NCBI RefSeq assembly: GCF_018130215.1
Contig: NZ_JAFCKQ010000015.1
Location: 1-57,500 of the forward strand
Direction: 5' to 3'
DNA: 57,500 nucleotides
Source: Bradyrhizobium jicamae
GTDB taxonomy: Bacteria > Pseudomonadota > Alphaproteobacteria > Rhizobiales > Xanthobacteraceae
Below are positions 43,082 to 50,988 of this stretch, one piece after another. The notes beneath the pieces were generated by a model. That model was not told where the DNA came from and did no database searches. It saw only the letters and a program-made list of their open reading frames with translations. Numbering within the stretch: the stretch's first letter is position 1; every line of letters begins with the position of its first letter. The position numbers were made by a program, and so were the translations under genes.

Positions 43082-44067
43082 GGGCGGTCTGGTACGAGCG
43101 GACCGGCGCAGCGCCGACGGTGCTCACCGTCGGCGAGATGCCGACGCCGGACGCGGGTCCCGGCGAGGTCCGCATCCGCCTCGAAGCATCAGGCGTCAAT
43201 CCGGCTGATGTCGGCCGCCGCAGCGGCAACTATCGCGCGATGGAGTTTCCACGCGTCGTCCCGAACAGCGACGGCGCCGGAATCGTCGACCAGATCGGCG
43301 ATGGCGTGACGCGCTTTGCGGTCGGCGACCGTGTCTGGCTGTTCAACGGCCAGCGCAATGGCCGCGCCTTCGGTACCGCGGCTGAATATATCGCGCTCGC
43401 CGACCACCTGGTGACGCCGCTGCCCGATGACTCGTCGTTTGCGGCAGGAGCTACGCTCGGCATCCCCTGCATGACCGCATGGTGCGCGCTGTTCGCGGAC
43501 GGTCCGATCGCAGGACAGACGGTGCTCGTTACCGGTGGTGCCGGCGCGGTCGGCCATTATGCGGTGCAGCTCGCCAAATGGGGCGGTGCGCGCGTCATCG
43601 CGACGGTGAGCTCCGAGGCGAAGGACATCGAGGCGCGGCTCGCCGGTGCCGACTTCGTCGTCAACTACCGCACCGAGGACGTGGTGGGGAAGGTGATGGC
43701 CTTCACCGGGAATCGCGGTGTCGACCGGGTGGTCGACGTCGATTTCGGAGGCAACCTCGCGACCACGCTGAAGCTCATGGCGCGGAACTCGACGATTGCG
43801 GTCTACGCCACCAACGGCAACCGCACGCCCACGGTGCCGATGCGCGAACTGATGGAGAAATGCATCACGCTGCGCTCGCTGGTCCTGTTCGCGCTGCCGC
43901 CGCCGCTGCTCGCCGCGGCGCAGGAGGACATCACCAAATGGCTCGCATCGGGCACCCGCGTGCACAATATCGCAGGGCGGTTCGCGCTGGCCGACACCGC
44001 AGCGGCCCATCTCGCCGTCGAGAAGGGCGACAAGATCGGCACCGTGATCGTGGATTGCGCGCGTTAG
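43078..44067 (+). CDS. Quinone oxidoreductase-like MDR
   Basis: A 329-residue zinc-free medium-chain dehydrogenase/reductase of the NADPH:quinone oxidoreductase type. The start GTG overlaps the SDR stop (GTGA). The fold is complete: VRAVWYERTGAAPTVL, GEVRIRLEASGVNPADVGRRSG near residue 30, LGIPCMTAWCAL, and the NADPH motif VLVTGGAGAVGHYAVQLAK. It probably reduces enones or quinones. Upstream in-frame ATG at 43006 lies within the SDR gene and is not conserved. Confidence 0.9.
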   Translation: MRAVWYERTGAAPTVLTVGEMPTPDAGPGEVRIRLEASGVNPADVGRRSGNYRAMEFPRVVPNSDGAGIVDQIGDGVTRFAVGDRVWLFNGQRNGRAFGTAAEYIALADHLVTPLPDDSSFAAGATLGIPCMTAWCALFADGPIAGQTVLVTGGAGAVGHYAVQLAKWGGARVIATVSSEAKDIEARLAGADFVVNYRTEDVVGKVMAFTGNRGVDRVVDVDFGGNLATTLKLMARNSTIAVYATNGNRTPTVPMRELMEKCITLRSLVLFALPPPLLAAAQEDITKWLASGTRVHNIAGRFALADTAAAHLAVEKGDKIGTVIVDCAR

Positions 44068-44084
44068 CGCGCACGTCCCGAGGC

Positions 44085-44498
44085 CTAATGGATCGGCGTG
44101 ATGCGCTCGCCGCTCGGCTGCACACCGAATTCGTCCAACCCTTCGGCGAGGAGATCGCCGAGCATCGGTTCGCCCAGCAGGTAGCTGGCCGTACGGCCGG
44201 TGCGCCCGCGCGCGGCTTCGCGCCGGAGCTCGGCCCACTCCTCGATCGTGGCGTCGCCGCGGCCGAGCCGCATCAGGGCGACGAGATCGACCTGCTCGTC
44301 CTCGCTCAGCGCGTCGATGAAGCCGGTGATCTCGTGCACCACAGGGTCGCGGCCCGTGTCCTCCAGCACGTCGATCATCTCGTCGTCAGTGCCGTTCGAG
44401 CCGGAGTCCGGATCGACAGCGGCGTCCTTGACGTCGAATTCCCGCGCCTTCTCGATCAAAAAGCCGACCTTTTCAGGGGAGATGGTGAGTTCCGGCAT
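44085..44498 (-). CDS. DUF3775 protein
   Basis: A 137-residue acidic protein of the DUF3775 family, found in rhizobia and relatives. It begins MPELTISPEKVGFLIEKAREFDVKD and has LSEDEQVDLVALMRLGRGDATIEEWAELR, followed by RTASYLLGEPMLGDLLAEGLDEFG. AAGGAG precedes the ATG. It is the only leftward gene in a rightward cluster and may be unrelated to it. The function is unknown. Confidence 0.85.
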   Translation of the reverse strand: MPELTISPEKVGFLIEKAREFDVKDAAVDPDSGSNGTDDEMIDVLEDTGRDPVVHEITGFIDALSEDEQVDLVALMRLGRGDATIEEWAELRREAARGRTGRTASYLLGEPMLGDLLAEGLDEFGVQPSGERITPIH

Positions 44499-44617
44499 TC
44501 GCGCACTCCTTCTTCCGACGAGGCGCTAACGCAGATCGTGCGCAGTTGATCCATTGCACCGCCGTGGAGAAACCCGCATGGTGCCGACTGGAAAACAAGA
44601 AACGGAGGACGCGCTGG

Positions 44618-45466
44618 ATGCAGTGGACCGTGGGCAGGGTCAAGATCACCAAGGTCGTCGAGCTCGAGACCGTCGGCGGCACCCGATTCATCCTGCCGCG
44701 CGCGGGCCGCGAGGAGATCCAGAGCCTGCCCTGGCTGATCCCGCATTTTGCCAACGAGGAGGGCCGGCTGATCATGTCGATCCATTCGCTGCTGGTGGAG
44801 ACGCCCGAGCATCGCATCATCGTCGACACCGGGCTCGGCAATCACAAGCAGGGCCGCAACGTGCCGACCTGGAACAACCGCAACGAGCCGTTCCTGGAGC
44901 AACTGACCGCGGCAGGTTTTGCGCCCGACAGCATCGACACCGTGCTGTGCACGCATCTGCATGTCGACCATGTCGGCTGGAACACCAGGCTCGTCGGCGG
45001 GCAATGGGTGCCGACCTTCGCTAACGCGCGCTACGTGTTCGGCAGGACCGAGTATGAGTATTGGCGCGACAACAGCGATGAGCCTGCACATGCGGCGGTG
45101 TTCGCCGACTCAGTCAAGCCGATCGCGGACGCCGGCATGGCCGAGCTGGTGCCGAGCGATATCAGCCTGACCGGGGAGATCACGCTGATCCCTACCCCCG
45201 GCCACAGCCCGGGCCATATGAGCATCCACATCGTCTCCGACGGACAGGAAGCCCTGCTGACCGGCGACGCCGCCCACCATCCGTGCCAGATGTACCACCT
45301 CGACTGGTCGGCGACGGTCGATTCCGACCCGAAGCAGTCGGCCGCGACCCGGCGCGACCTGTTCTCGCGCTTCGCCGACACGCCGACACTGGTGATCGGC
45401 GGGCATTTCGGTGCCGGCCACATCAGACGCGACGGGGATGCCTTCAAATTCATCGCGCTGGCGTGA
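44618..45466 (+). CDS. MBL-fold hydrolase, paralogue 1
   Basis: A 282-residue metallo-beta-lactamase-fold hydrolase from the ATG MQWTVGRVKITKVVEL, with GGAGG 9 nt upstream. The HxHxDH motif is intact (CTHLHVDHVGWNT), as are PTPGHSPGHMSIH, TGDAAHH and GGHFGAGH. It resembles quorum-lactonase and arylsulfatase-like MBLs and could open a lactone or ester. It is clearly homologous to the gene at 47428-48297, sharing CTHLHVDHVGWNTRL and WVPTF/ARYVF/RTE wording. Its place between an oxidoreductase cluster and an FAH-family gene points to a catabolic step. Confidence 0.88.
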   Translation: MQWTVGRVKITKVVELETVGGTRFILPRAGREEIQSLPWLIPHFANEEGRLIMSIHSLLVETPEHRIIVDTGLGNHKQGRNVPTWNNRNEPFLEQLTAAGFAPDSIDTVLCTHLHVDHVGWNTRLVGGQWVPTFANARYVFGRTEYEYWRDNSDEPAHAAVFADSVKPIADAGMAELVPSDISLTGEITLIPTPGHSPGHMSIHIVSDGQEALLTGDAAHHPCQMYHLDWSATVDSDPKQSAATRRDLFSRFADTPTLVIGGHFGAGHIRRDGDAFKFIALA

Positions 45467-45620
45467 GCGGGCCGAGACGGTCCTGAAACAAGGCTTCCTT
45501 GAAAGGCTTGGCAGCAATGCAGCTGGCTTTGGGCCATTGAATTTCCCGCCGCGCTGTTCCATGAAACGTGCCGAGGTATACCAGTAACAATCCTCGAAAA
45601 CCCCGCAGGGAGTGATCAAC

Positions 45621-46463
45621 ATGAAGCTTGTTCGTTATGGCGAAAAGGGTGCGGAAAAGCCCGGCCTGATCGATAAATCCGGCCAGCTCCGCGACCTCTC
45701 GGCCCATGTGAAGGACCTCACCGGCGAGGCCTATTCTCCTGAAACCCTGAAGAAACTCGCCGCGCTTGATCCCGCCTCCCTGCCCGCCATCTCCGGCAAG
45801 CCGCGCTTCGGCGCGCCGGTCACCGGCATCACCAAGTTCGTCGCGATCGGCTTGAACTACAGCGACCATGCCAAGGAGACGGGGTCACCGATCCCGACCG
45901 AGCCGATCTTCTTCATCAAGGCCAACACCTCGCTGTCGGGCCCGAACGACGCGGTCGAGAAACCGCGCGGCTCGACCAAGCTCGACTGGGAAGTCGAGAT
46001 CGCTGCGATCATCGGCACCCGCGCCAAGTATGTGTCGGAGGCCGACGCACTCAACCACGTCGCCGGCTATTGCGTCTGCAACGACGTCTCCGAGCGCAAC
46101 TTCCAGCAGGAGCGCGGCGGCCAGTGGACCAAGGGCAAGTCGCACGACACCTTCGGCCCGCTCGGCCCGTGGCTGGTGACCAGGGACGAGATCGCCGACG
46201 TGCAGAAGCTCGGCATGTGGCTCGACGTCAACGGCCAGCGCCGCCAGACCGGCAACACCTCGACCATGATCTTCCCGATGGCGAAGTGCATTTCCTATGT
46301 CTCGCAGTTCATGACGCTCCTGCCCGGCGACATCGTCACCACGGGCACCCCGCCCGGCGTCGGCCTCGGGATGAAGCCGCCGACCTTCCTCAATGTCGGC
46401 GACGTCGTCACGCTCGGCATCGACGGCCTCGGTGAGCAGCGCCAGGAAATCATCGCGGCGTAA
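45621..46463 (+). CDS. Fumarylacetoacetate hydrolase-family enzyme
   Basis: A 280-residue FAH-superfamily protein (hydrolase, isomerase or decarboxylase of keto-acids). The core has VAIGLNYSDHAKETGSPIP, the metal-binding acidic residues in LDWEVEIAAIIG and in YCVCNDVSERNFQ, then GKSHDTFGPLGPWLVT and the closing GVGLGMKPPTFL. The ATG at 45621 fits MKLVRYG, the usual start; GTG at 45612 is also in frame. Ring-cleavage-type substrates are typical for the family. Adjacent genes encode an MBL hydrolase and a GST. Confidence 0.9.
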   Translation: MKLVRYGEKGAEKPGLIDKSGQLRDLSAHVKDLTGEAYSPETLKKLAALDPASLPAISGKPRFGAPVTGITKFVAIGLNYSDHAKETGSPIPTEPIFFIKANTSLSGPNDAVEKPRGSTKLDWEVEIAAIIGTRAKYVSEADALNHVAGYCVCNDVSERNFQQERGGQWTKGKSHDTFGPLGPWLVTRDEIADVQKLGMWLDVNGQRRQTGNTSTMIFPMAKCISYVSQFMTLLPGDIVTTGTPPGVGLGMKPPTFLNVGDVVTLGIDGLGEQRQEIIAA

Positions 46464-46492
46464 GGCGACGCGCCGTGCACCGGTGCCAACCA

Positions 46493-46563
46493 CGTCATTG
46501 CAGGCGAAGCGAATCTCACCAGCCGTGCTGGTTGAATGGATCGCTTCGTTCCTCGCAATGACG
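46493..46563. repeat. Palindromic repeat (CGTCATTGC family)
   Basis: Perfect 9-bp ends CGTCATTGC (46493-46501) and GCAATGACG (46555-46563), with paired GCGAAGCGA and TCGCTTCG inside. Same family as 40474-40545. Confidence 0.75.
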
Positions 46564-46585
46564 CTCTCATCCCGAGGAGCTGTCC

Positions 46586-47197
46586 ATGAAACTCACCTTC
46601 TCTCCCGCCTCCCCGTTCGCCCGCAAGGTGCGCATCGCGGCGATCGAGCTTGGCTTGATCGACAAGATCGAGTTCGTGCCGGCCACCGTCGCGCCCGGCC
46701 AGGCCAATGACGAATATTCCAGGATCACGCCGCTGAAGAAGCTGCCGGTGCTGATCCTCGACCATGGCGATGTCATTCTCGATTCCTACGTCATCGTCGA
46801 ATATCTCAACGAGCTCGGCGGCGGCCGGTTGATCCCGGGCTATGGCCCGCGGCGCTGGCAGGTGAAGACCGATCACTCCCTGATCAACGGCATGCTCGAT
46901 TCGATGCTGCTGTGCCGCTACGAGAAGATGGTGCGGCCGCAGGGCTCGCAGTGGCAGGCCTGGCAGGACGATCACTGGAACCGGGCGTGGACCGGCATGG
47001 CGCGGTTCGAGAACCGGCCCGAGGTGCTGAACGGACCGTTCGACATCGCGCAGATCGGACTGGTTTGCGTGCTCGGCTATGCCGACTTCCGCTTTTCGGA
47101 TTGCGGCTGGCGCAAGGCCTACCCGAAGCTCGACGCCTTCCATCAGAAGATGCTGGAGCGGCCGTCGGTGAAGGTTTCGGTGCCGCCGGCGGCGTAG
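46586..47197 (+). CDS. Glutathione S-transferase family protein
   Basis: A 203-residue GST. The thioredoxin-like N-terminus reads MKLTFSPASPFARKVRIAA, where Ser6/Ser9 is in the glutathione-activating position, and ITPLKKLPVLIL gives the cis-Pro. ILDSYVIVEYLNEL is the SNAIL/TRAIL-like element. The helical C-terminal domain follows. Some bacterial GSTs of this kind act in aromatic catabolism (beta-etherase, maleylacetoacetate or maleylpyruvate isomerase), and the neighbours fit such a role, but this is not proven. GAGGAGC precedes the ATG. Confidence 0.88.
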   Translation: MKLTFSPASPFARKVRIAAIELGLIDKIEFVPATVAPGQANDEYSRITPLKKLPVLILDHGDVILDSYVIVEYLNELGGGRLIPGYGPRRWQVKTDHSLINGMLDSMLLCRYEKMVRPQGSQWQAWQDDHWNRAWTGMARFENRPEVLNGPFDIAQIGLVCVLGYADFRFSDCGWRKAYPKLDAFHQKMLERPSVKVSVPPAA

Positions 47198-47427
47198 CGG
47201 CTACTCAGGGGAAGATGAGCGATCCGCGTGCACACGACTCGCTGCACGCGGTTCCAAGGCCTTCAGTCGGCACGACGTCATCGCTCCCGATCTTGTGATG
47301 ACGATGACGGCAGCCCGGTACGGCGAGTTCCGGGAGACCTGAAGGGAAGGCTTGCGGCAATGGATATCCGCGCCGACATCATTATTCCCGCCGCGCGCGA
47401 CGCGCACAGATCTTTCGAGGAATCACC

Positions 47428-48297
47428 ATGAGCCTGAAATTCACTGCCGGCGACCTCACCATCCACCGCATCATCGAGCAGGAGACGACGTTTCTGCCGG
47501 CGCATGAGATGCTGCCCGGCCTGACGCCGGAGGTGCTCGCCGGGAACCGTGCGTGGATGAAGGCCGCTCGCGCGCTCGACGATAGCGATACGCTGATCCT
47601 CGCATTCCAGTCCTATGTCGTGAAGACGCCGCATCACACCATCCTGATCGACAGCTGCATCGGCAATCACAAGCCGCGACCGCTGCGCCCGGCCTGGAAC
47701 ATGAAGACCGATGACACCTATCTCCGCGGACTTTCGTCCGCCGGCGTTGCGGTCGACGACATCGACTACGTGATGTGTACGCATCTGCATGTCGACCATG
47801 TCGGTTGGAACACGCGGCTGGAGAACGGCCGCTGGGTGCCGACCTTCCCGAAGGCGCGCTACGTGTTCGACAGGACCGAATTCGACTACTGGACAGAGAC
47901 CAACGCGAAGACGGAAGTCCCGCCATTCGTCGACAGCGTGCTGCCGGTGGTCGAGGCCAACAAGGCCGAGATCGTGCGGAACGATTTCGTCATCGGCGAT
48001 CACGTGCGCATCCTGCCGACCCCCGGCCACACGCCGGGTCATGTCGCGTTCAGCTTCGGCCGCGGCAAGGATGACGCGGTGTTTTCGGGCGACCTGATGC
48101 ACTCGCCGATCCAGACGCATTTTCCGGAGCTGTCGGCGAAGTTCGACGTCGACCAGGCGGTGGCGGCGAAAACACGCCGCAGCTTCCTGGAGCGCTATTG
48201 CGACACCGACACGCTGTGCTGCACCGCCCATTTCCCCTCGCCCTCGGCCGGCAAGATCCGGCGCAAGGGCAACGGGTTTGTGTGTGAGATGGCGTGA
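47428..48297 (+). CDS. MBL-fold hydrolase, paralogue 2
   Basis: A 289-residue metallo-beta-lactamase-fold hydrolase with CTHLHVDHVGWNT, PTPGHTPGHVAFS and FSGDLMHSP, all metal ligands intact. The N-terminal strand is LTIHRIIEQETTFL. It is a paralogue of 44618-45466 and shares long blocks around the zinc site, but has a longer helix region (LPAHEMLPGLTPEVLAGNRAW). The start MSLKFTAGDLT is preceded by TCGAGGAA. The 230 bp between the GST gene and this one show no gene or strong repeat. Confidence 0.9.
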   Translation: MSLKFTAGDLTIHRIIEQETTFLPAHEMLPGLTPEVLAGNRAWMKAARALDDSDTLILAFQSYVVKTPHHTILIDSCIGNHKPRPLRPAWNMKTDDTYLRGLSSAGVAVDDIDYVMCTHLHVDHVGWNTRLENGRWVPTFPKARYVFDRTEFDYWTETNAKTEVPPFVDSVLPVVEANKAEIVRNDFVIGDHVRILPTPGHTPGHVAFSFGRGKDDAVFSGDLMHSPIQTHFPELSAKFDVDQAVAAKTRRSFLERYCDTDTLCCTAHFPSPSAGKIRRKGNGFVCEMA

Positions 48298-48383
48298 CGG
48301 AGATCGAGCCCGAACATCCGAGGTGATACGGGCGCCGGTCTTAACCAACTGTTAATGCTAGTCGTGGCGATCATACCGGGGGT

Positions 48384-48815
48384 ATGGACATCGAGGGAAA
48401 GGCTTCCTCAATGCTCAGAGACGGCAGCTACGCAGCCTGGTTTAAGACCCCGCTCGGGGAAGGCACCGGCATTGCCCATGTCGCGGATGGGAAGATCTGG
48501 GGCCGCGACAGCATCATGAGTTACAGCGGCTCCTGCGAGACGAACGGCGATCATTTCACCGCGATCGTGACGCTCAAGCGGCATTCGGCAGGACATGCAA
48601 CGGTCTTCGGCGCCGATGACCTGACGCTCCGGCTCGAAGGAACGTGCCCCGACAAGATAGCGACCTATACCGGAACCGCCGACCAGGTGCCGGGGGTGGT
48701 TCTCCAGGGAACGCTGATCCTCAGTCAGCAGCAGCCGGGCACGCCGGAGGCGGGCGGGCCGATTCCGCCCCTCGACCCCGGACGGCTTCCGAAATTGCCG
48801 AAGCGCTCCCGCTGA
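48384..48815 (+). CDS. GrlR-like protein
   Basis: A 143-residue protein similar to GrlR-type regulators, small calycin-like barrels first seen as repressors in type III secretion clusters. The pattern is GSYAAWFKTPLGEGTGIAH, VADGKIWGRDSIMSYSGSC, and FTAIVTLKRH. A proline-rich tail (GGPIPPLDPGRLPKLPKR) follows. Two starts are possible, 48384 (GGGGG nearby) or 48411 (MLRDGSY). No type III system is near, so a secretion role is not supported. Confidence 0.7.
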   Translation: MDIEGKASSMLRDGSYAAWFKTPLGEGTGIAHVADGKIWGRDSIMSYSGSCETNGDHFTAIVTLKRHSAGHATVFGADDLTLRLEGTCPDKIATYTGTADQVPGVVLQGTLILSQQQPGTPEAGGPIPPLDPGRLPKLPKRSR

Positions 48816-48826
48816 GGAAGCCCACC

Positions 48827-49369
48827 TCAATCGAACAGGCTCGGCGTGTGATTCACGATCGCGCCTTCGATCTGCAGCATCTTCAGCTTGGTGACCACGC
48901 CGCCATTGGCGGAGAAGCCGCCGGGCTTGTTTCCGGCCGCCAGCACGCGGTGGCAGGGCACGACGATCGGGCACGGATTGCGGCCAAGCGCCTGGCCGAC
49001 ATCGCGCGACAGCTCGACGCCGCCGAGTTGCTTGGCGATCTCGCCATAGGTCGTGGTCTTGCCCGGCGGGATCTTGCGCGCGATGTCGTAGACGCCGCGG
49101 TTGAAGTCCGGCACGCCGTCGAGATCGAGCACGATGTCCGCGAGGTCGTTCGGCCTGCCGGCCAACAGCTCGATCATGCCGTCGATCGCGTGCTGCACCT
49201 CGGCCGGCGGGGCCGCCTCGGTCACCTCGCCGTTGCGCTGGAAGATCCGCTTGCGGGTCTTCTCCTCGGTGCCCATCGGCAATTGCACGCCGGTGACCCC
49301 GTGTTCGCCCCAGACGACGCCGCAGGCGCCGATCGTGGTTTCGAAGATTGCAAAATGCTGGCCGGTCAT
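48827..49369 (-). CDS. ogt: Methylated-DNA-protein cysteine methyltransferase
   Basis: A 180-residue O6-alkylguanine repair protein. The active cysteine lies in PIVVPCHRVLAAGNKPGGFS near residue 139, preceded by the DNA-binding helix IPPGKTTTYGEIAKQLGG and RDVGQALGRNPCP. N-terminal ribonuclease-like domain is short and divergent. Each molecule transfers one methyl group from O6-methylguanine to itself. Monocistronic and convergent with the GrlR-like gene. Confidence 0.94.
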   Translation of the reverse strand: MTGQHFAIFETTIGACGVVWGEHGVTGVQLPMGTEEKTRKRIFQRNGEVTEAAPPAEVQHAIDGMIELLAGRPNDLADIVLDLDGVPDFNRGVYDIARKIPPGKTTTYGEIAKQLGGVELSRDVGQALGRNPCPIVVPCHRVLAAGNKPGGFSANGGVVTKLKMLQIEGAIVNHTPSLFD

Positions 49370-49510
49370 GGCTCGCTCCAGATGGTCTTTGGCTCACGTT
49401 TCCGAGCCTGATGCTGAGGCTGAATCTAGGCTTGGAGAATGTTGCTATCCACCCGAATCCTGTGGGAACTTCGGTCAAATGAACACAATCCGTCAGAGCG
49501 CGAGCCCCCT

Positions 49511-50320
49511 ATGCAAAGCCTCCACGTCAACGGTTTCGACATGCCCTATCTTGACATCGGCCAGGGCCCGCCGCTGGTCTGCGTGCACGGCTCGGTGTGC
49601 GATTTCAGGATCTGGTCGCCCGTGCTGGGGCCGCTGACGCGCAAGCATCGCGTGATCGCCGTCAGCCTGCGGCATTTCTTCCCTGCGCAGTGGGATGGCA
49701 TCGGTGACACCTATTCGATCAACCAGCATGTCGACGACGTCATCGCCTTCATCGAGACATTCGACACCAGGCCGGTCGACCTGATGGGGCACTCCCGCGG
49801 CGGCCACATCTCGTTCCGCGTCGCGCAGCGCCGGCCCGACCTGTTGCGCAAGCTGATCCTGGCCGAGCCCGGCGGCGAGCTCGACGGCACGCTCGATCCG
49901 GACTATCAGCCCGGCCCCTCGCCACTCGCCGAGCGGATCGCCGCATGTGCCGCCTTGATTGCAAAAGGGGATATCGACGGCGGCATGCAGATCTTCATCG
50001 ACGCGCTCGAGGGCCCCGGCGCCTGGAAGCGCCTGCCGGCCGCGCCCAAGCAGCTCCTGCTCGACAATGCCGTGACGCTGATCGGCCAGACCCGCGACAA
50101 GCGCCCGCCCTTCTCAAAGGCGGATGCGGAAGCGATCAGGACACCGACGCTCTTCATCGGTGGCGCGAACACCAGGGGCGTGCTGCCGAAGGTGCTGCAC
50201 GCGCTCGCCGCCCATGTGAATGGCGCGCGGGTCGAGATGATCCCGGGCACCACGCATCCGATGTTCGAGCAGGCGCCGCGGCGCTATTGCGAGATCGTGC
50301 TGGATTTCCTGGCGCGCTGA
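49511..50320 (+). CDS. Alpha/beta hydrolase
   Basis: A 269-residue alpha/beta hydrolase from the ATG MQSLHVNGFDMPYLDIGQG. It has the oxyanion block LVCVHGSVCDFRIW, the nucleophile Ser in LMGHSRGGHISF near residue 98, and His in PGTTHPMFEQAPRRY. A frame from 49439 is longer but non-conserved. The substrate is an unknown ester, lactone or epoxide-like compound. No operon partner. Confidence 0.88.
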   Translation: MQSLHVNGFDMPYLDIGQGPPLVCVHGSVCDFRIWSPVLGPLTRKHRVIAVSLRHFFPAQWDGIGDTYSINQHVDDVIAFIETFDTRPVDLMGHSRGGHISFRVAQRRPDLLRKLILAEPGGELDGTLDPDYQPGPSPLAERIAACAALIAKGDIDGGMQIFIDALEGPGAWKRLPAAPKQLLLDNAVTLIGQTRDKRPPFSKADAEAIRTPTLFIGGANTRGVLPKVLHALAAHVNGARVEMIPGTTHPMFEQAPRRYCEIVLDFLAR

Positions 50321-50335
50321 TCTTTGGCGGGCTCC

Positions 50336-50425
50336 CTTACCTCGCCCCGCCCGCGGGGAGAGCTCGCAGAGACAGCCCCTCATCCCAGCCCTCTCCCCGC
50401 AAGAGCGGGGAGAGGGAGGAGCTCA
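50336..50425. repeat. CTCTCCCCGC palindromic repeat
   Basis: Contains CGCCCCGCCCGCGGGGAGAG and then CTCTCCCCGCAAGAGCGGGGAGAG. It separates two convergent genes and may act as terminator. Related arms lie at 2788 and 54660. Confidence 0.65.
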
Positions 50426-50881
50426 CACCTTCCACACACCGACCGGCTGGCGCACGGCGACGTTGAGCCGGTTCCAGACATTGATCGTCGAGATCGCAAG
50501 CACCAATCCGGCGAGCTGCTGCTCGTCGAAGTGCTTGTCGGCCTCGTTCCACACCGCATCCGGGACCGGATCCGCGCGATCGCTGAGCCGGGTCAGCGCT
50601 TCGGTCAATGCCAGCGCGGCGCGCTCGGGCTCGGTGAAGTAGGGGGTATCGCGCCAGGCGCCGACCGCGAACAGGCGCTCATCTGTCTCGCCGGCGCGCT
50701 TGGCGAGCTTCGGGTGCATATCGACACAGACGCTGCAGCCATTGATCTGGCTGGCGCGCAGATGGACCAGTTCGAGCAGCTTTTCGGGCAGCGCCTTCTT
50801 GGTGCTCTCGCTGAGCGCCTGGAGCGCCTTCATGGCTTCGGGAACAACCATCACGGGGTGGTTCATACGGGCTTGCATCAT
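50423..50881 (-). CDS. Carboxymuconolactone decarboxylase-family (AhpD-like)
   Basis: A 152-residue AhpD/CMD-fold protein with the redox motif CSVCVDMHPK (CxxC-x3-H) near residue 52 and NRLNVAVRQPVG at the end. It is probably a peroxidase-like or disulphide enzyme rather than a true decarboxylase. The ATG at 50881 follows GGAG; four codons upstream another ATG exists. It is divergent from an ECF sigma factor and has an ECF41-type promoter directly upstream. This gene pair is the classical ECF41 context. Confidence 0.9.
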   Translation of the reverse strand: MMQARMNHPVMVVPEAMKALQALSESTKKALPEKLLELVHLRASQINGCSVCVDMHPKLAKRAGETDERLFAVGAWRDTPYFTEPERAALALTEALTRLSDRADPVPDAVWNEADKHFDEQQLAGLVLAISTINVWNRLNVAVRQPVGVWKV

Positions 50882-50904
50882 GTCACTCTCCATTGGTTTC
50901 TTTT

Positions 50905-50932
50905 GACGCGGCCGCGCCGATCTGCTGTGACA
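50905..50932 (-). promoter_or_regulatory. ECF41-type promoter of the CMD gene
   Basis: On the minus strand TGTCACA (50932-50926) is followed 17 nt later by CGTC (50908-50905). This matches the published ECF41 consensus TGTCACA-N16/17-CGTC, and it ends about 24 nt before the chosen CMD start. Confidence 0.8.
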
Positions 50933-50988
50933 TCGGCCAGGTTTCGTTCGTCATGGTCATGACGGAGCGGACAAAGGGAATGTGACCG

